Below, piece by piece: positions 1 through 8,892 of a stretch of DNA of 64,000 bases. Origin of the DNA: Bacillota bacterium (GTDB lineage Bacteria; Bacillota; UBA5301; Bu52). How positions within the stretch are numbered: position 1 is the stretch's first letter; each line of letters opens with the position of its first letter. The translations under genes were made by a program, and so were the position numbers. The stretch covers positions 1 to 64,000 of the forward strand of contig JADBKO010000026.1 in the NCBI GenBank assembly GCA_014896355.1. Reading direction: 5' to 3'. The notes under the pieces were generated by a model. It saw only the letters and a program-made list of their open reading frames with translations. It did no database searches and was not told where the DNA came from.

Positions 1-88
1 CGTCTTCCAGCCGTGCTCATCCATCGTTTTCAGAATCCGTCCGGCGCCTCCACGCATTGCGCCGGGACCGGGCGGCGCCGGCAGCCCG

Positions 89-544
89 TTACCGGCACCA
101 GGCCTCGCCCCAGGCCCGCATGGCATCCACGATGCCGTTCAGGCTCTTGCCCTTCTCGGTGAGGCTGTACTCCACGCGCGGGGGAACCTCCGGATACACC
201 TTGCGGGTGACGATTCCGTCGGCTTCCAATTCCTTGAGGCGGTCCGAAAGGGTCTTGGGGCTGACGCCCTCCAGGGAACGCAGCAGTTCGCCGAACCGCT
301 TGGTTCCAGTGAACAGGTCCCGCAGAATCAGGATCGTCCATTTGCCCCCGATGACCTCCAGGGCGCGTTCCACGGCGTCCTGGTCTTGCTCATGGTCTTC
401 CTGCACCGGCAGTTCGGCAGTGGCCGCACGGTTGGCAGCCAAAGGAAACACCGGCTCATGAGCCCTGCGCGCCGACGCCCGCTTGCGGGGGCGGCCCACC
501 ACGCCCTGCCGAATTGCTACTGCTGCTGGATCCACCGTCATCAC
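89..544 (-). CDS. HxlR-family winged-helix transcriptional regulator
   Basis: The 151-residue product carries a typical HxlR winged helix from about residue 55 to the end, including IGGKWTILILRDLFTG, RFGELLRSLEGVSPKTLSDR and RVEYSLTEKGKSL. HxlR proteins are usually about 110 residues, so the first 50 or so residues, rich in Arg and Ala, are an extension or the true start lies further in. The GTG at 544 and the ATG three bases on both sit directly behind TCGGGAG, so I kept 544. A TATGAT-like minus 10 lies at 587-592. The neighbour is a divergently transcribed regulator and no target operon is adjacent, so the ligand and targets are unknown. The family call is secure, the start is not. Confidence 0.85.
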   Translation of the reverse strand: MMTVDPAAVAIRQGVVGRPRKRASARRAHEPVFPLAANRAATAELPVQEDHEQDQDAVERALEVIGGKWTILILRDLFTGTKRFGELLRSLEGVSPKTLSDRLKELEADGIVTRKVYPEVPPRVEYSLTEKGKSLNGIVDAMRAWGEAWCR

Positions 545-620
545 TCCCGAAAAGTCTATTCAGCTGGCTTATTCAATTTTGGACTTATCATACTCCGTCT
601 CAGTAAACGGATTGTTACAA

Positions 621-645
621 GTTCGTTAACACATTGTTAATGAAC
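621..645. promoter_or_regulatory. Inverted repeat, candidate operator between two divergent regulators
   Basis: Arms GTTCGTTAAC (621-630) and GTTAATGAAC (636-645) are reverse complements except for one base, separated by 5 bases. The AT-rich palindrome sits midway between the divergent HxlR and SufR-like genes, upstream of the SufR-like promoter. It fits an operator for a dimeric regulator, but which protein binds is inference. Confidence 0.4.
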
Positions 646-726
646 CGACGAACTCCGGCAACCCCTCCGGGTCTGGGGTGCAGTCCCGCGAGCAGAGAGC
701 TTTCTCCAGTTTGTGCTTGCTAATCT

Positions 727-755
727 TTGCTAACCAACAAAATGGGTGATACAAT
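727..755 (+). promoter_or_regulatory. Putative sigma-A promoter for the SufR-like regulator
   Basis: TTGCTA (727-732), a 17-base spacer and TACAAT (750-755) lie about 70 bases upstream of the start codon at 826. The minus 10 has 5 of 6 consensus bases and the minus 35 has 4 of 6. Confidence 0.5.
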
Positions 756-825
756 CAGATGCAGCCACGCTGCACCGCGACCAGGGCAGAAAAACCGGAA
801 AACCGGCAAATGAAGGTGGGCCACC

Positions 826-1494
826 GTGGAGAGCCGCGTTGACGAATTTCTCCCCCTTTCCGGCAGCCGCAAAGAAATCCTACACCTCCTGAAACTGCAC
901 CAACCCTTGAGCGTGGCTCAGCTGGCTGCGGCCTTGGGCATCTCCCCCATGGGGACCCGGCAGCACTTGGCCATTCTTGAGCGGGAAGGGCTGGTGCAGG
1001 CTGCGCCCCGACGGCTGGGGCCGGGCCGGCCGGGCCACGTGTACACCCTGACCCCTCGAGGCGATGAGCTGTTCCCCCGCCGCTATTTGGACCTGGCACT
1101 GCAACTGCTGAGCCTCGTGGAAGCCCATGGTGGACCGGAAGAATTAGAAGGACTGCTTCGCCTGCAGGCGGAACAGGCCGTGACAGAGCTGGCTCCGCAG
1201 ATGGCGGGCCGCGCCCTGCCAGAAAAGGTGGCGGTCCTGGCAGCCTTTCTGGAACGCCACGGGTTCATGCCGGGGCCCGCCGATACCCAGGAAACATCTG
1301 GAGCGGAGAAGCCCCTTTCCCTGCACCTGCACAACTGCCCGATCCGGCCCGTGGCCCAGCGTTATCCCATGCTGTGCCGCCTGGAGTCAGAAGCCCTTTC
1401 CCGGCTCCTGGGAGCCAGGGTCCGGAGAACGAGCTGCATCGCCGGCGGCGCTTTCCACTGCCGCTACGAGATTGTGGATCCAGGGCCTCACTGA
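826..1494 (+). CDS. SufR-like helix-turn-helix regulator with four-cysteine Fe-S motif
   Basis: This 222-residue protein has an N-terminal winged helix (about residues 13-80, with LSVAQLAAALGISPMGTRQHL) and a C-terminal segment with four cysteines, C171, C184, C204 and C212, in the arrangement HNCP..., YPMLCRLE, RRTSCIAGG and FHCRYEI. This matches the SufR/COG2345 family, in which cysteines hold an Fe-S cluster that senses iron-sulfur status and represses suf genes. No suf genes lie in this window, so its targets are elsewhere or different. GTG at 826 follows AAGGTGGGCCACC. It ends 7 bases inside the convergent SIMPL-domain gene. Confidence 0.8.
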   Translation: MESRVDEFLPLSGSRKEILHLLKLHQPLSVAQLAAALGISPMGTRQHLAILEREGLVQAAPRRLGPGRPGHVYTLTPRGDELFPRRYLDLALQLLSLVEAHGGPEELEGLLRLQAEQAVTELAPQMAGRALPEKVAVLAAFLERHGFMPGPADTQETSGAEKPLSLHLHNCPIRPVAQRYPMLCRLESEALSRLLGARVRRTSCIAGGAFHCRYEIVDPGPH

Positions 1495-2516
1495 AGGCCG
1501 TAGCGGACTTCGATGCTGGCCCCCACCGGAATCTGACCCGGGAGCACCGCCGGGCCTGCGGCCACGCTCTCGGCCCTGAAGGCTGCACCTGTCAACTGCG
1601 GCCCAGCGAAAGCGTCCGGAGACTCGCCAGGCCCCAGAACCTGCAAAACGCGCACCTCAAGCAAAGGACCCAGCCGCACACCCATGTTCCGGGCCACAGC
1701 CGCCGCTTGGCGGCGGGCCAGCGCTGCCGCCTGTTCCAGGGCGGACTCCTGCCACTTCGCCGGGTCGCTCAAATAGAAATGCAGGCCTTGCACCTGGTTG
1801 GCGCCGGCGGCGGAGGCTGCATCCAGAAGGGCCCCGGCAGCTTGAAGCGGTGGGCCGTCAGAGCCGCCCAGCCGCACAGTGAGCATAATGCGAGCCTGGT
1901 AGCCCTGGACCTGGTCTTCCCCGCTCTTCTGGTCATAACGCGTCAAAGGAAAGACCTCCAAGGCCTGGGTCTGCAAAGCCTTACGGGCCACCCCTTGCCT
2001 CTCCAGGGCGGAGATCACGGCGTCCATGGCCGTGGCTGCGGCGGCCTGGGCTTTGGCAGCCGTGTCTGCCCGCTGTACGACCCCTACCGACAAATCTGCA
2101 CGGTCCGGAACCGCCAAGACCTGCCCGGCGGCCTGCACCACCAGGATCGCCCCCTTGCCGGCCCGGGTGGTCTCAGAGGCGGGCTGCGAACCCGTCTGGA
2201 GCAGCTTCGCCGGCCCTGCCGCCGGCGGCGCAGCGATGGACGCTCCCGCGGCCGGGGTTGCTGCGGCGGCCTCCACCTCTGTTCCGCCTACCTGCCCCGC
2301 GCCGCGGAAAGCCGCCGGCTGGCCCACAGGGGTTGCATTTTGAACCGCTGCTGGAGCCCCTGAACGGCTCGCAGGCCCCCGCTGTCCTGCCAGCAACAAC
2401 ACCACCAGCACCGCCGCGGTGCCAAGAACCAGAAGAACCCGGACCTTGCGGCCACCTGCCTGCACGCGGATCTCCCCCTTTGCCCGGCCGGCGGCCCACT
2501 TTTTCAAGCGAGCCAA
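1488..2516 (-). CDS. Membrane-anchored SIMPL (DUF541) domain protein
   Basis: The 342-residue product begins with a basic cytoplasmic stretch, then one membrane anchor at about residues 26-43 (VRVLLVLGTAAVLVVLLLAG). An Ala/Pro/Gly-rich linker follows to about residue 120, then a SIMPL domain (LAVPDRADLSVGVVQ, ALETQ-like repeats, TRYDQ, YQARIMLTVRL) running to the C-terminus. SIMPL domains occur in extracytoplasmic proteins such as BP26 and YggE and their biochemical role is not settled; some affect oxidative stress tolerance. The gene overlaps trxA by 13 bases on the same strand, so the two are probably co-translated. The family assignment rests on the conserved VxxADTAxxAxxxxA-type pattern and the overall layout. 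Confidence 0.8.
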   Translation of the reverse strand: MARLKKWAAGRAKGEIRVQAGGRKVRVLLVLGTAAVLVVLLLAGQRGPASRSGAPAAVQNATPVGQPAAFRGAGQVGGTEVEAAAATPAAGASIAAPPAAGPAKLLQTGSQPASETTRAGKGAILVVQAAGQVLAVPDRADLSVGVVQRADTAAKAQAAAATAMDAVISALERQGVARKALQTQALEVFPLTRYDQKSGEDQVQGYQARIMLTVRLGGSDGPPLQAAGALLDAASAAGANQVQGLHFYLSDPAKWQESALEQAAALARRQAAAVARNMGVRLGPLLEVRVLQVLGPGESPDAFAGPQLTGAAFRAESVAAGPAVLPGQIPVGASIEVRYGLQ

Positions 2517-2824
2517 TGCTCCAGCTTATCCACCAGGACCTTTTTCGGGACCGCGCCCACCACCTTATCCACGGGCTTGCCGTCCTTGAAGATGATCACC
2601 GTCGGGATGCCCATGACCTGATAATCCACGGCCAGGCTCTGGTTATCGTCCACGTTGAGCTTGGCCACTTTGACCTTGCCTTGGTATTCCTCGCCCAGCG
2701 ACTCTACGATGGGGCCAATGATACGGCAAGGCCCGCACCAGGGCGCCCAGAAATCCACCATGGCCACGCCCTGATGTTGCAGGATCTCGCTCTCGAAATT
2801 GTGGGTGCCAACTTCCAACGCCAA
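2504..2824 (-). CDS. trxA: Thioredoxin
   Basis: A 106-residue thioredoxin with the active site FWAPWCGPC (C30 and C33), the cis-proline motif GIPTVIIF and the usual C-terminal helix. It is a cytoplasmic dithiol-disulfide oxidoreductase serving ribonucleotide reductase, peroxiredoxins and related reductases. I start it at the TTG at 2824 because AAGGAGGGG lies 7 bases upstream and this gives the standard family length; the longer frame to 3046 runs into the nfo gene and has no thioredoxin features. It is followed by the overlapping SIMPL gene and preceded by nfo, all on the minus strand. Confidence 0.95.
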   Translation of the reverse strand: MALEVGTHNFESEILQHQGVAMVDFWAPWCGPCRIIGPIVESLGEEYQGKVKVAKLNVDDNQSLAVDYQVMGIPTVIIFKDGKPVDKVVGAVPKKVLVDKLEHWLA

Positions 2825-2885
2825 GATGAAACCCCTCCTTGCAGATCCCGTATTCGCTTCCCGGCCGCCAATCCCTTCCCGACTC

Positions 2886-3860
2886 CTAGGCCCCCGAGGC
2901 CTGTGCCGCGGGCCCCGCCTGCTGCCCGGCCAGGCGCAAAACCCGCCGGATCTCCTGGGCATACTCGCGGTAGTCCTCCACCGGGGTTTCCAAAAGCAGC
3001 GGCAGGCGGGCGATAAAAGGGTTGCGCACGTAGGCACCGATTCCATTGTCCCCCAGACGGCCCTGCCCGATGCGCTCGTGCCGGTCCCGACGGCTGGCCA
3101 ACTCCACCTTGGAGTCGTTCAGGTGCGATGCCTTCACGCGCTCCAGACCCACGGTCCTGTCCAACTCCCGCAGCAGCCTGTCCACCCCTTCCGGCGTGGA
3201 CAGGTCGTGCCCGGCGGCGAAAAGATGGCAGGAATCCAGGCAGACGCCGACCTGGGGCGGGTTGCCCAGGCGCTCCAGGATCGTGGCCAGCTCTTCCAGG
3301 TGGCCGCCCACCTCAGAGCCCTGGCCCGCCATGGTCTCCAACAGCAACATTTCCGGGCCGTTGGTCTTCTCCAATGCCGTGGAAATGGCAGCCACAATGC
3401 GGTCGATGCCTGCGTCCGCCCCCGCGCCGCCGTGGGAACCAGGGTGCACCACCAGGTATTCGACGCCCAAAAGGGCCATGCGCTGCCAGTCTTCGGCCAG
3501 AATCCGGGCAGCGAAGGCATGGGTCTCGGGATTGGGCGCTGCCAGATTGACAGTGTATGGCAGATGGCCCACCACGGGATACAGGCCCAGCCGCTGCCGC
3601 TCCTTCTGCCACTCTTCGATCTCCTGGTCTGTGATGGCCCGGGCGGCGCCCCCGCGCGGATTACGGGTGAAAAACTGGAAGGTGTTGGCGCCGACCTCCT
3701 CCGCCAGCAGCGCTGTGTGGCCCAATCCCCCCGCGGTGGTCAGGTGAGGGCCCAGGCGCAAGCCGGGCAGTGGGCGGGAGGGCGGCGCCGGCGTTTCCCC
3801 CGTGGCTGCCGGCGCATGGTCGGCCGCCGTTACCGGCCGGGCCGTTTTTCGCGTTTTCAT
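2886..3860 (-). CDS. nfo: Endonuclease IV (AP endonuclease)
   Basis: The protein is a TIM-barrel AP endonuclease of about 324 residues, acting on abasic sites in base-excision repair. Metal-site motifs are visible: GHLPYTVNLAAP, VVHPGSHGG, LLLETMAGQG, GVCLDSCHLFAAGHDL, ASHLNDSK and RHERIGQG. The family is usually near 280 residues; here an Ala/Pro-rich N-terminal segment of about 35 residues and a C-terminal Ala/Gly tail make it longer. I chose the ATG at 3860 over an upstream frame start at 3962 because the extra residues look unlike the family and GAGGAG lies 12 bases before 3860. It sits just upstream of trxA. Confidence 0.92.
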   Translation of the reverse strand: MKTRKTARPVTAADHAPAATGETPAPPSRPLPGLRLGPHLTTAGGLGHTALLAEEVGANTFQFFTRNPRGGAARAITDQEIEEWQKERQRLGLYPVVGHLPYTVNLAAPNPETHAFAARILAEDWQRMALLGVEYLVVHPGSHGGAGADAGIDRIVAAISTALEKTNGPEMLLLETMAGQGSEVGGHLEELATILERLGNPPQVGVCLDSCHLFAAGHDLSTPEGVDRLLRELDRTVGLERVKASHLNDSKVELASRRDRHERIGQGRLGDNGIGAYVRNPFIARLPLLLETPVEDYREYAQEIRRVLRLAGQQAGPAAQASGA

Positions 3861-3979
3861 GAGACGGCAATGCTCCTCGTCGGCCGGGTCTCGGCGCCCG
3901 ACCGGGTTTTCTTCCAGGATCCATACCCTGGCCGGGCCGGATCCTTCCCTAAAGTTTACCACAACCCCGCAAACGGTGG

Positions 3980-5818
3980 TCAGCCCTCAAAATGAGCCAG
4001 GGTGGCCTGCGCCTGCCGCCTCGTCCACGGCCAGATCCGAATCACCGCCACGGCCACCACTGCCAGCAGAAGGGCATACAGCAGGGCGGCACCCAGGTAG
4101 TTCCGCAAAAACCAGGCCAACGCAGCCAGAAGCCCGAGAAACACCATGCCCACAGCGGTGCCGATGAGGGTATTGAGGTTGCGCTTCATCACCTGCTGTG
4201 GGTCCACCCATTTCAGCCGGGGCCAGCGGTAGTCCACGGCCACGCCCAGCATGGTGTGACCCAGCGCCGCTTCCAGCCCCAGGATCAGGCCCAACAGCAG
4301 GTACAGGCTCAAACCTGGAGCAAGCCACAGGGCCAAAACGAACACTTCTACCCCCAACACCGCGGGGAAGGCCATGGCCGAAGCCACTTTTGCCCCTGCC
4401 AGGCGGGCTGCCGGGACCGGCAGTGTCCGGGAGATCCAGAACCACTTTCCCTCCCGGGAGACCGCAGTGTAGGCGAAAGGATTGGTCAGGCTCAAAACGG
4501 CCACGGCACCCGCCATGATCAGGGCAGCCCACCAAGGCTGTACCGCAACCAGGGCCAGCACCTGTGGCAAGGCCCGGGGGTCCTGATGCGCCGCCACCAG
4601 CATGAGGGGCGGGAGGATCAGGATGGCCGCAGCGTTCAGAAGGTAGGTCGGAGTGCGCAGAATATCCCGCACCTCCCGCAGCCACAGGGCCAACCACAAC
4701 GGCTGGGCCCGCCAACCTGCCGGTGCGGCCACAGCGACACCCGCCTCACCGCTTCTTGTCCCGGTCGTTGCCCCGGCCGTGTGGGGCAACGGCGGTACCG
4801 GCACCGGCGGCCCGGTTTTGAGCCGCCCACGCCGGCTGCCTGCTTCAAACGTCTTCTGTACGGCCGGATAAAGCCAGCGCTCACCGGCCAGGACGGCCAA
4901 GGCCAACCCCAGCAGGGATACCGCAGCGAAAGCCAGCAGATTGGCCCATCCGGACGCCTGTCCTCCCCACGCCATGGCCAGGCCGCCCCAGAGGCTGGGG
5001 GGAAACTTTTCGCTGATGAGGCGAGCGAGGCCCGTAGGCTGCGCCAGCAAAGACTGCAGAGCAGCAGAGGCCTGCGGAGCCATCCGACTGGCCTGGGCAT
5101 TCCACCACACGACGAGTACCAGAAAGGCAAGGCCCAGTACGATCCGCAGGCTGTTGCGATACCGCTGAAATGCCGTGTAGCGCATGAGCGGCAGGACCAC
5201 CAGGCTGTCCAAGGCCAACGGCAGCCAGGGGATGAGGATAAAGGCCGACACGATGGCCGCCCACTGCAGGATTCCGGCCCCGGCGGCCACGCCAAAGGCC
5301 ACTACGGGAGCGGCAAAGAAGAGCAGGAGCGTGGCATACACCTGCGCCAGCATCAGGCCCAACTTGGCAACCATGATCTGCCAAGGCCGCAAGGGCAATG
5401 CCATCAGCCGCTGCCAGTCCTGGGCAAAATAAAACCCTGAGATTGAGTAAAAAAAGCCGAAAAACAGGACCACCCATTGGCCGCCCAGAACCAGTACAGT
5501 GGCGAGGAGCGGTGCCTGTCCGATCCGCACCGCCTGGGCCGTCAGAGCGTGCACTCCTTCAAAAAGCGCGCCTTCGAAGGGAAGAAAGGCCATCACCACA
5601 AAGATCCCCAGGATCAAGGGACCCAGGCGCCGGCGCAGGTCTCCCCGGCCGACCGCCCGTTGGTGTGCGCCCCCGGCCCCTGGACCCGTCAAAGAGGCGC
5701 CGCCTGCAAACAACGCCTCCCGCAGCAGGAGACGCCACAGCCGCCAGGTAACATACAGCGGAGAAACCGGTGCAGCGGCCGGGTGCGAAAGGTTCGCTTG
5801 CTGTTCAATATCCGGCAA
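3980..5818 (-). CDS. ABC exporter permease subunit
   Basis: A 612-residue polytopic membrane protein with many hydrophobic helices in two halves separated by a soluble loop near residues 330-370 (PPVPVPPLPHTAGATTG). The pattern resembles large ABC-2 type exporter permeases of Firmicutes. The gene follows the ATP-binding subunit by 97 bases on the same strand and the two surely form one transporter. The substrate cannot be told from sequence. The stop is followed at once by the end of the nfo upstream region. I am sure of membrane location and of ABC context, less sure of the exact permease family. Confidence 0.8.
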   Translation of the reverse strand: MPDIEQQANLSHPAAAPVSPLYVTWRLWRLLLREALFAGGASLTGPGAGGAHQRAVGRGDLRRRLGPLILGIFVVMAFLPFEGALFEGVHALTAQAVRIGQAPLLATVLVLGGQWVVLFFGFFYSISGFYFAQDWQRLMALPLRPWQIMVAKLGLMLAQVYATLLLFFAAPVVAFGVAAGAGILQWAAIVSAFILIPWLPLALDSLVVLPLMRYTAFQRYRNSLRIVLGLAFLVLVVWWNAQASRMAPQASAALQSLLAQPTGLARLISEKFPPSLWGGLAMAWGGQASGWANLLAFAAVSLLGLALAVLAGERWLYPAVQKTFEAGSRRGRLKTGPPVPVPPLPHTAGATTGTRSGEAGVAVAAPAGWRAQPLWLALWLREVRDILRTPTYLLNAAAILILPPLMLVAAHQDPRALPQVLALVAVQPWWAALIMAGAVAVLSLTNPFAYTAVSREGKWFWISRTLPVPAARLAGAKVASAMAFPAVLGVEVFVLALWLAPGLSLYLLLGLILGLEAALGHTMLGVAVDYRWPRLKWVDPQQVMKRNLNTLIGTAVGMVFLGLLAALAWFLRNYLGAALLYALLLAVVAVAVIRIWPWTRRQAQATLAHFEG

Positions 5819-5915
5819 TGGAGCGGTCCCCTTTCATCCATTGAATGCCCCGCAAGAATGCCCCGCAGGAGGCTCCGCCGCCATCCCGGGCGAGGCCGGC
5901 AGCATGGTGCCGGTG

Positions 5916-6647
5916 TCATTCTTTTTCCGTGAGCCGCAGGAACAAGTCTTCCAGGGTCTTGTCGCCGGCCTGATGCTGCCGGCGCAGCTCGTCCATGGTG
6001 CCTTCGGCGATCAGGCGGCCGTGATGGAGGATACCCACCCGGTCGCAAAGCCGCTCCGCCACCTCCAGGATGTGGGTGGAAAAGAAGACCGTCCCGCCGG
6101 CATCACAATGCTCCCGCATGATCTCCTTGAAAAGATGGGATGCGCGGGGATCAAGCCCCACCATGGGTTCGTCCAGAATCAGCACGGGCGGCCTCGGCAA
6201 CAAAGCCGCCGTGACTGCGATCTTCTGCTTCATCCCGTGGGAATAGCTTTCGATGCGGTCATCCACGGCGCCGGTCAGTTCGAAAACTTCCAGGAGTTCT
6301 TCGGCGCGGCGGGCCCGTTCCCCCGACGGGATGCCGTAGACGTCGGCGACGAAATTCAGGTACTCCCGGCCCGAAAGGCGCTCATAGAGGTCAGGGTTGT
6401 CCGGAACGAAGCCGATGCGCCGTTTGGCCTCCAAAGGGCGCTGGACGACGTCGAATCCGTCCACTTCCACCCGGCCTTGATCCGGCAGCAGCAACCCTAC
6501 GATCATCTTGATGGTGGTGGTCTTGCCCGCGCCGTTGGGCCCTAGAAAACCGTAGATCTCTCCGGTGCGCACCGTCAGGTCGAGCCCGTCCACGGCGCGG
6601 TGGTCGCTGCCGGCATAGGTCTTCGAGACGTGGTACAGTTGGATCAC
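5916..6647 (-). CDS. ABC transporter ATP-binding protein
   Basis: A 243-residue nucleotide-binding subunit with Walker A GPNGAGKTT, Q-loop region RRIGFVPDNPDLYERLSG, signature YSHGMKQK, Walker B VLILDEPMVGLDP and the switch His in FFSTHILE. It couples ATP hydrolysis to the adjacent permease. I start it at GTG 6647, which follows AAAGGAGGGAGCCTC; an upstream in-frame ATG at 6740 adds 31 residues unlike the family and overlaps the end of the upstream gene. The closeness to Bacillus EcsA and to daunorubicin-type exporters suggests export, but the cargo is unknown. Confidence 0.93.
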   Translation of the reverse strand: MIQLYHVSKTYAGSDHRAVDGLDLTVRTGEIYGFLGPNGAGKTTTIKMIVGLLLPDQGRVEVDGFDVVQRPLEAKRRIGFVPDNPDLYERLSGREYLNFVADVYGIPSGERARRAEELLEVFELTGAVDDRIESYSHGMKQKIAVTAALLPRPPVLILDEPMVGLDPRASHLFKEIMREHCDAGGTVFFSTHILEVAERLCDRVGILHHGRLIAEGTMDELRRQHQAGDKTLEDLFLRLTEKE

Positions 6648-6740
6648 GAGGCTCCCTCCTTTGGCCCGTGCAGCACACGCACAACCCGGATCCGCCGGCA
6701 TCCCTGCCGCGCGGTCCCCAGCCCTGCCACAATGGCCCAT

Positions 6741-8621
6741 TCACATAGACCCCGCCACTGCCGCATCCTTCGCAGGTTTCTGGGAGGGACCCGCATTGCC
6801 GCCTGCCGGAACTGCCTGAGCCTCCGGCGTTCCGGTCGTGTGCTTGCCTGCCGCGCTCATACCCGCTCCGGAGGCAGGCCGGACGTTCACCCCCTGGGCC
6901 GGTGCGGTGACAGCCGGTAAAGGCGCGAACCGCCGCACGCCGGCCGTGTAGCGGTTGGCGGGATTCCAGAGCATCCATTCCTGAATCCCGGCATCCCGGG
7001 CGGCCCGGATTTGGGCCTCCACTTCCGGCACGCTGTACGCCACCCGCAAGCTAAAGTCCTGCAGCCACGGCACCAGCCGAACCTTGCTGCCTGCAGCCCG
7101 CAGCCGCTCCTGGGCCCGGGTCAGGCTGTGGAGGACGGTGTCATACGGGTTACTCTCTGGATCGCCGATACCATAGGAGCCGCGCTGGTAGTGGGAAGGA
7201 TAGACCATGGGACACAGATAATCCACGGGCGTGGCGGCCAGTGTCTCCAAATACTGGCCGATGCCCATGTCATCCTGGGCTGTGGTCACCAAGCCGAAAA
7301 TGTCTGCTGCCACAGTCACATGATACCTGTGTAGAACATCGGCGGCCCGGGTGAGAAAGGCGGCAATCTCCGCGGCGCGGCTACGGCCGTTGGCGAAGGG
7401 GTAATGCAATTCCGACATCTGCGGTGAATCCGGGAAGCGCACGTAATCGAACTGGATCTCCCCAAAACCCAGCTTGGCTGCTTCCACCGCCAAGGCCAGG
7501 TTATAGTCCTGCACGGCCTGGCTGTAGGGATCCACCCAATATTGGCCGGACCGGTCCTGGTACAGGCCGTCCCCGAGGCGCACTCCGAACTCCGGGTGGG
7601 CTCTCACCAGCCGGGAATCCTTGAATACCGCAATACGGGCAATGGGAAACAGGCCGGCGCTGCGGAGCCGGCGCAGAAGGCCCGTGACGTCCGCAATCTT
7701 GCGGTCTGCGGTCCGCGCCGACACGACCAGGGGTTGCGTGGACAGATAGCTCACAGCGCCCGTATCATCCTTGAGTTCCACCACGACACTGTTGATCCCG
7801 GCGGGAGAGGATGCCGCATAGCTGAGGATCCGGTTCAGATGCTGGCTGGAACCGGCCACCCAGCCCGTGACGAACACGCCCCGCACCTGGGCGGGCCTGG
7901 GCAGCGGCGCCACGGCCGGGCCCGGGAAGGCGGAACCCGAAGCCGCCGCGGGCAACGCACTGGAGGCAGGTGGCGACCCGCCGGACGGCTGCGCGCCTGC
8001 GGCCGGCTCGCTGCCACCGGACGATGGCTCGGCGCTGCCAGAGGATCGCTTCGCTCCGCCGGGAGACAGACTGGCGCCACCGGAGGATGGCTGTTCACCT
8101 TCTGTCAGGCCGCCGGTTCTCTCTTGGTGAGGTGCCTCAGGCTGCTGTGCGGCTGAAGCGCCGCTGGAAGGAGGCTCCAGGCCGGCCTCCGCCCCCGCCT
8201 CTGCCCCAGAGGCCGGACCGGCGCTGCCTGCTCCGGAAGGCACCGCTTTGCCAGTGGGGGCGGACGGCTCCAACGCCGCGCCGGATGCAGGCCCACCTGG
8301 GCCAGCGGACTGGCTGGAGTCCGGAACAGCCGGTCTGCCGCCGCCCGGGCCCGGGCGCGTTTCGCCCGCTGCGGGGCCGGCGTGCGCCCGGCTGAAGGCC
8401 GGTACCACTGTCCCGGGCTCGGCGTCCGCCCGCGGCTTGGACCGGACGGGCCGCGTCGAATAGCCCGGAGGGACGACGGCCGTGCGCTGGCGTATGGGCA
8501 GCACCGGCGCATCGATCCAGGCGAAAAACACCGTAGAAACGGTCATGACCGCCAGGCTGATCAGGACCAGAACAGCCCAGCCGAGCAAAGGTCCGGGCCC
8601 GCGGAGACCTGTGGGTGCCAT
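6741..8621 (-). CDS. Membrane-anchored DUF4015 putative glycoside hydrolase
   Basis: The 626-residue product has one N-terminal membrane anchor (about residues 12-35), a long Pro/Ser/Gly/Ala-rich linker (about 65-235) and a TIM-barrel-like DUF4015 domain (about 245-580) beginning RGVFVTGWVAG, with NSVVVELKDDTGAVSY, FGEIQFDYVRFPD, VAADIFGLVT and WMLWNPANRYTAG. DUF4015 proteins are regarded as putative glycoside hydrolases related to GH13 or GH114 folds; no activity is proven that I know of. The acidic residues in ELKDD and FDYVRFPD are candidate catalytic positions. I prefer ATG 8621 to the upstream ATG 8672 because a purine-rich site (AGGAAGGCAGAAAGGG) precedes it. Confidence 0.75.
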   Translation of the reverse strand: MAPTGLRGPGPLLGWAVLVLISLAVMTVSTVFFAWIDAPVLPIRQRTAVVPPGYSTRPVRSKPRADAEPGTVVPAFSRAHAGPAAGETRPGPGGGRPAVPDSSQSAGPGGPASGAALEPSAPTGKAVPSGAGSAGPASGAEAGAEAGLEPPSSGASAAQQPEAPHQERTGGLTEGEQPSSGGASLSPGGAKRSSGSAEPSSGGSEPAAGAQPSGGSPPASSALPAAASGSAFPGPAVAPLPRPAQVRGVFVTGWVAGSSQHLNRILSYAASSPAGINSVVVELKDDTGAVSYLSTQPLVVSARTADRKIADVTGLLRRLRSAGLFPIARIAVFKDSRLVRAHPEFGVRLGDGLYQDRSGQYWVDPYSQAVQDYNLALAVEAAKLGFGEIQFDYVRFPDSPQMSELHYPFANGRSRAAEIAAFLTRAADVLHRYHVTVAADIFGLVTTAQDDMGIGQYLETLAATPVDYLCPMVYPSHYQRGSYGIGDPESNPYDTVLHSLTRAQERLRAAGSKVRLVPWLQDFSLRVAYSVPEVEAQIRAARDAGIQEWMLWNPANRYTAGVRRFAPLPAVTAPAQGVNVRPASGAGMSAAGKHTTGTPEAQAVPAGGNAGPSQKPAKDAAVAGSM

Positions 8622-8799
8622 AATCCCTTTCTGCCTTCCTTCCCGTTGCTTCGCTGCTTTCTGCTTCCACATTTCACCATTTTGCCCGGAATACCCCAGG
8701 ACTATGAGTGCGATCCCATGGCAGGCGGGCCCCGGGGATATGCCGCCCGCGGACCATGAAGTCTATTTCGCCGTCGGACCAGGGTTTCCTGGCTCCAGG

Positions 8800-8842
8800 T
8801 GCCAGCGACCAGGCCCTTCCCGGACCCTTCCGGTCGCTGGCA
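8800..8842. repeat. Perfect 11-bp inverted repeat in a 326-base non-coding region
   Basis: TGCCAGCGACC (8800-8810) and GGTCGCTGGCA (8832-8842) are perfect reverse complements around a 21-base GC-rich loop; a smaller CCAGG/CCTGG hairpin lies just before it at about 8779-8793. No T-run follows on either strand, so it does not look like a standard terminator. The rest of 8622-8947 holds only the merR promoter. Confidence 0.4.
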
Positions 8843-8892
8843 ACCCAACTCGAAAACCGCTTCGTGCCTGCGTTCATACGTAATAATTACGT

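Noticed and set aside
2825-3046. N-terminal extension of thioredoxin
   Set aside because: It overlaps nfo, is unlike any thioredoxin, and a better start with AAGGAGGGG lies at 2824.
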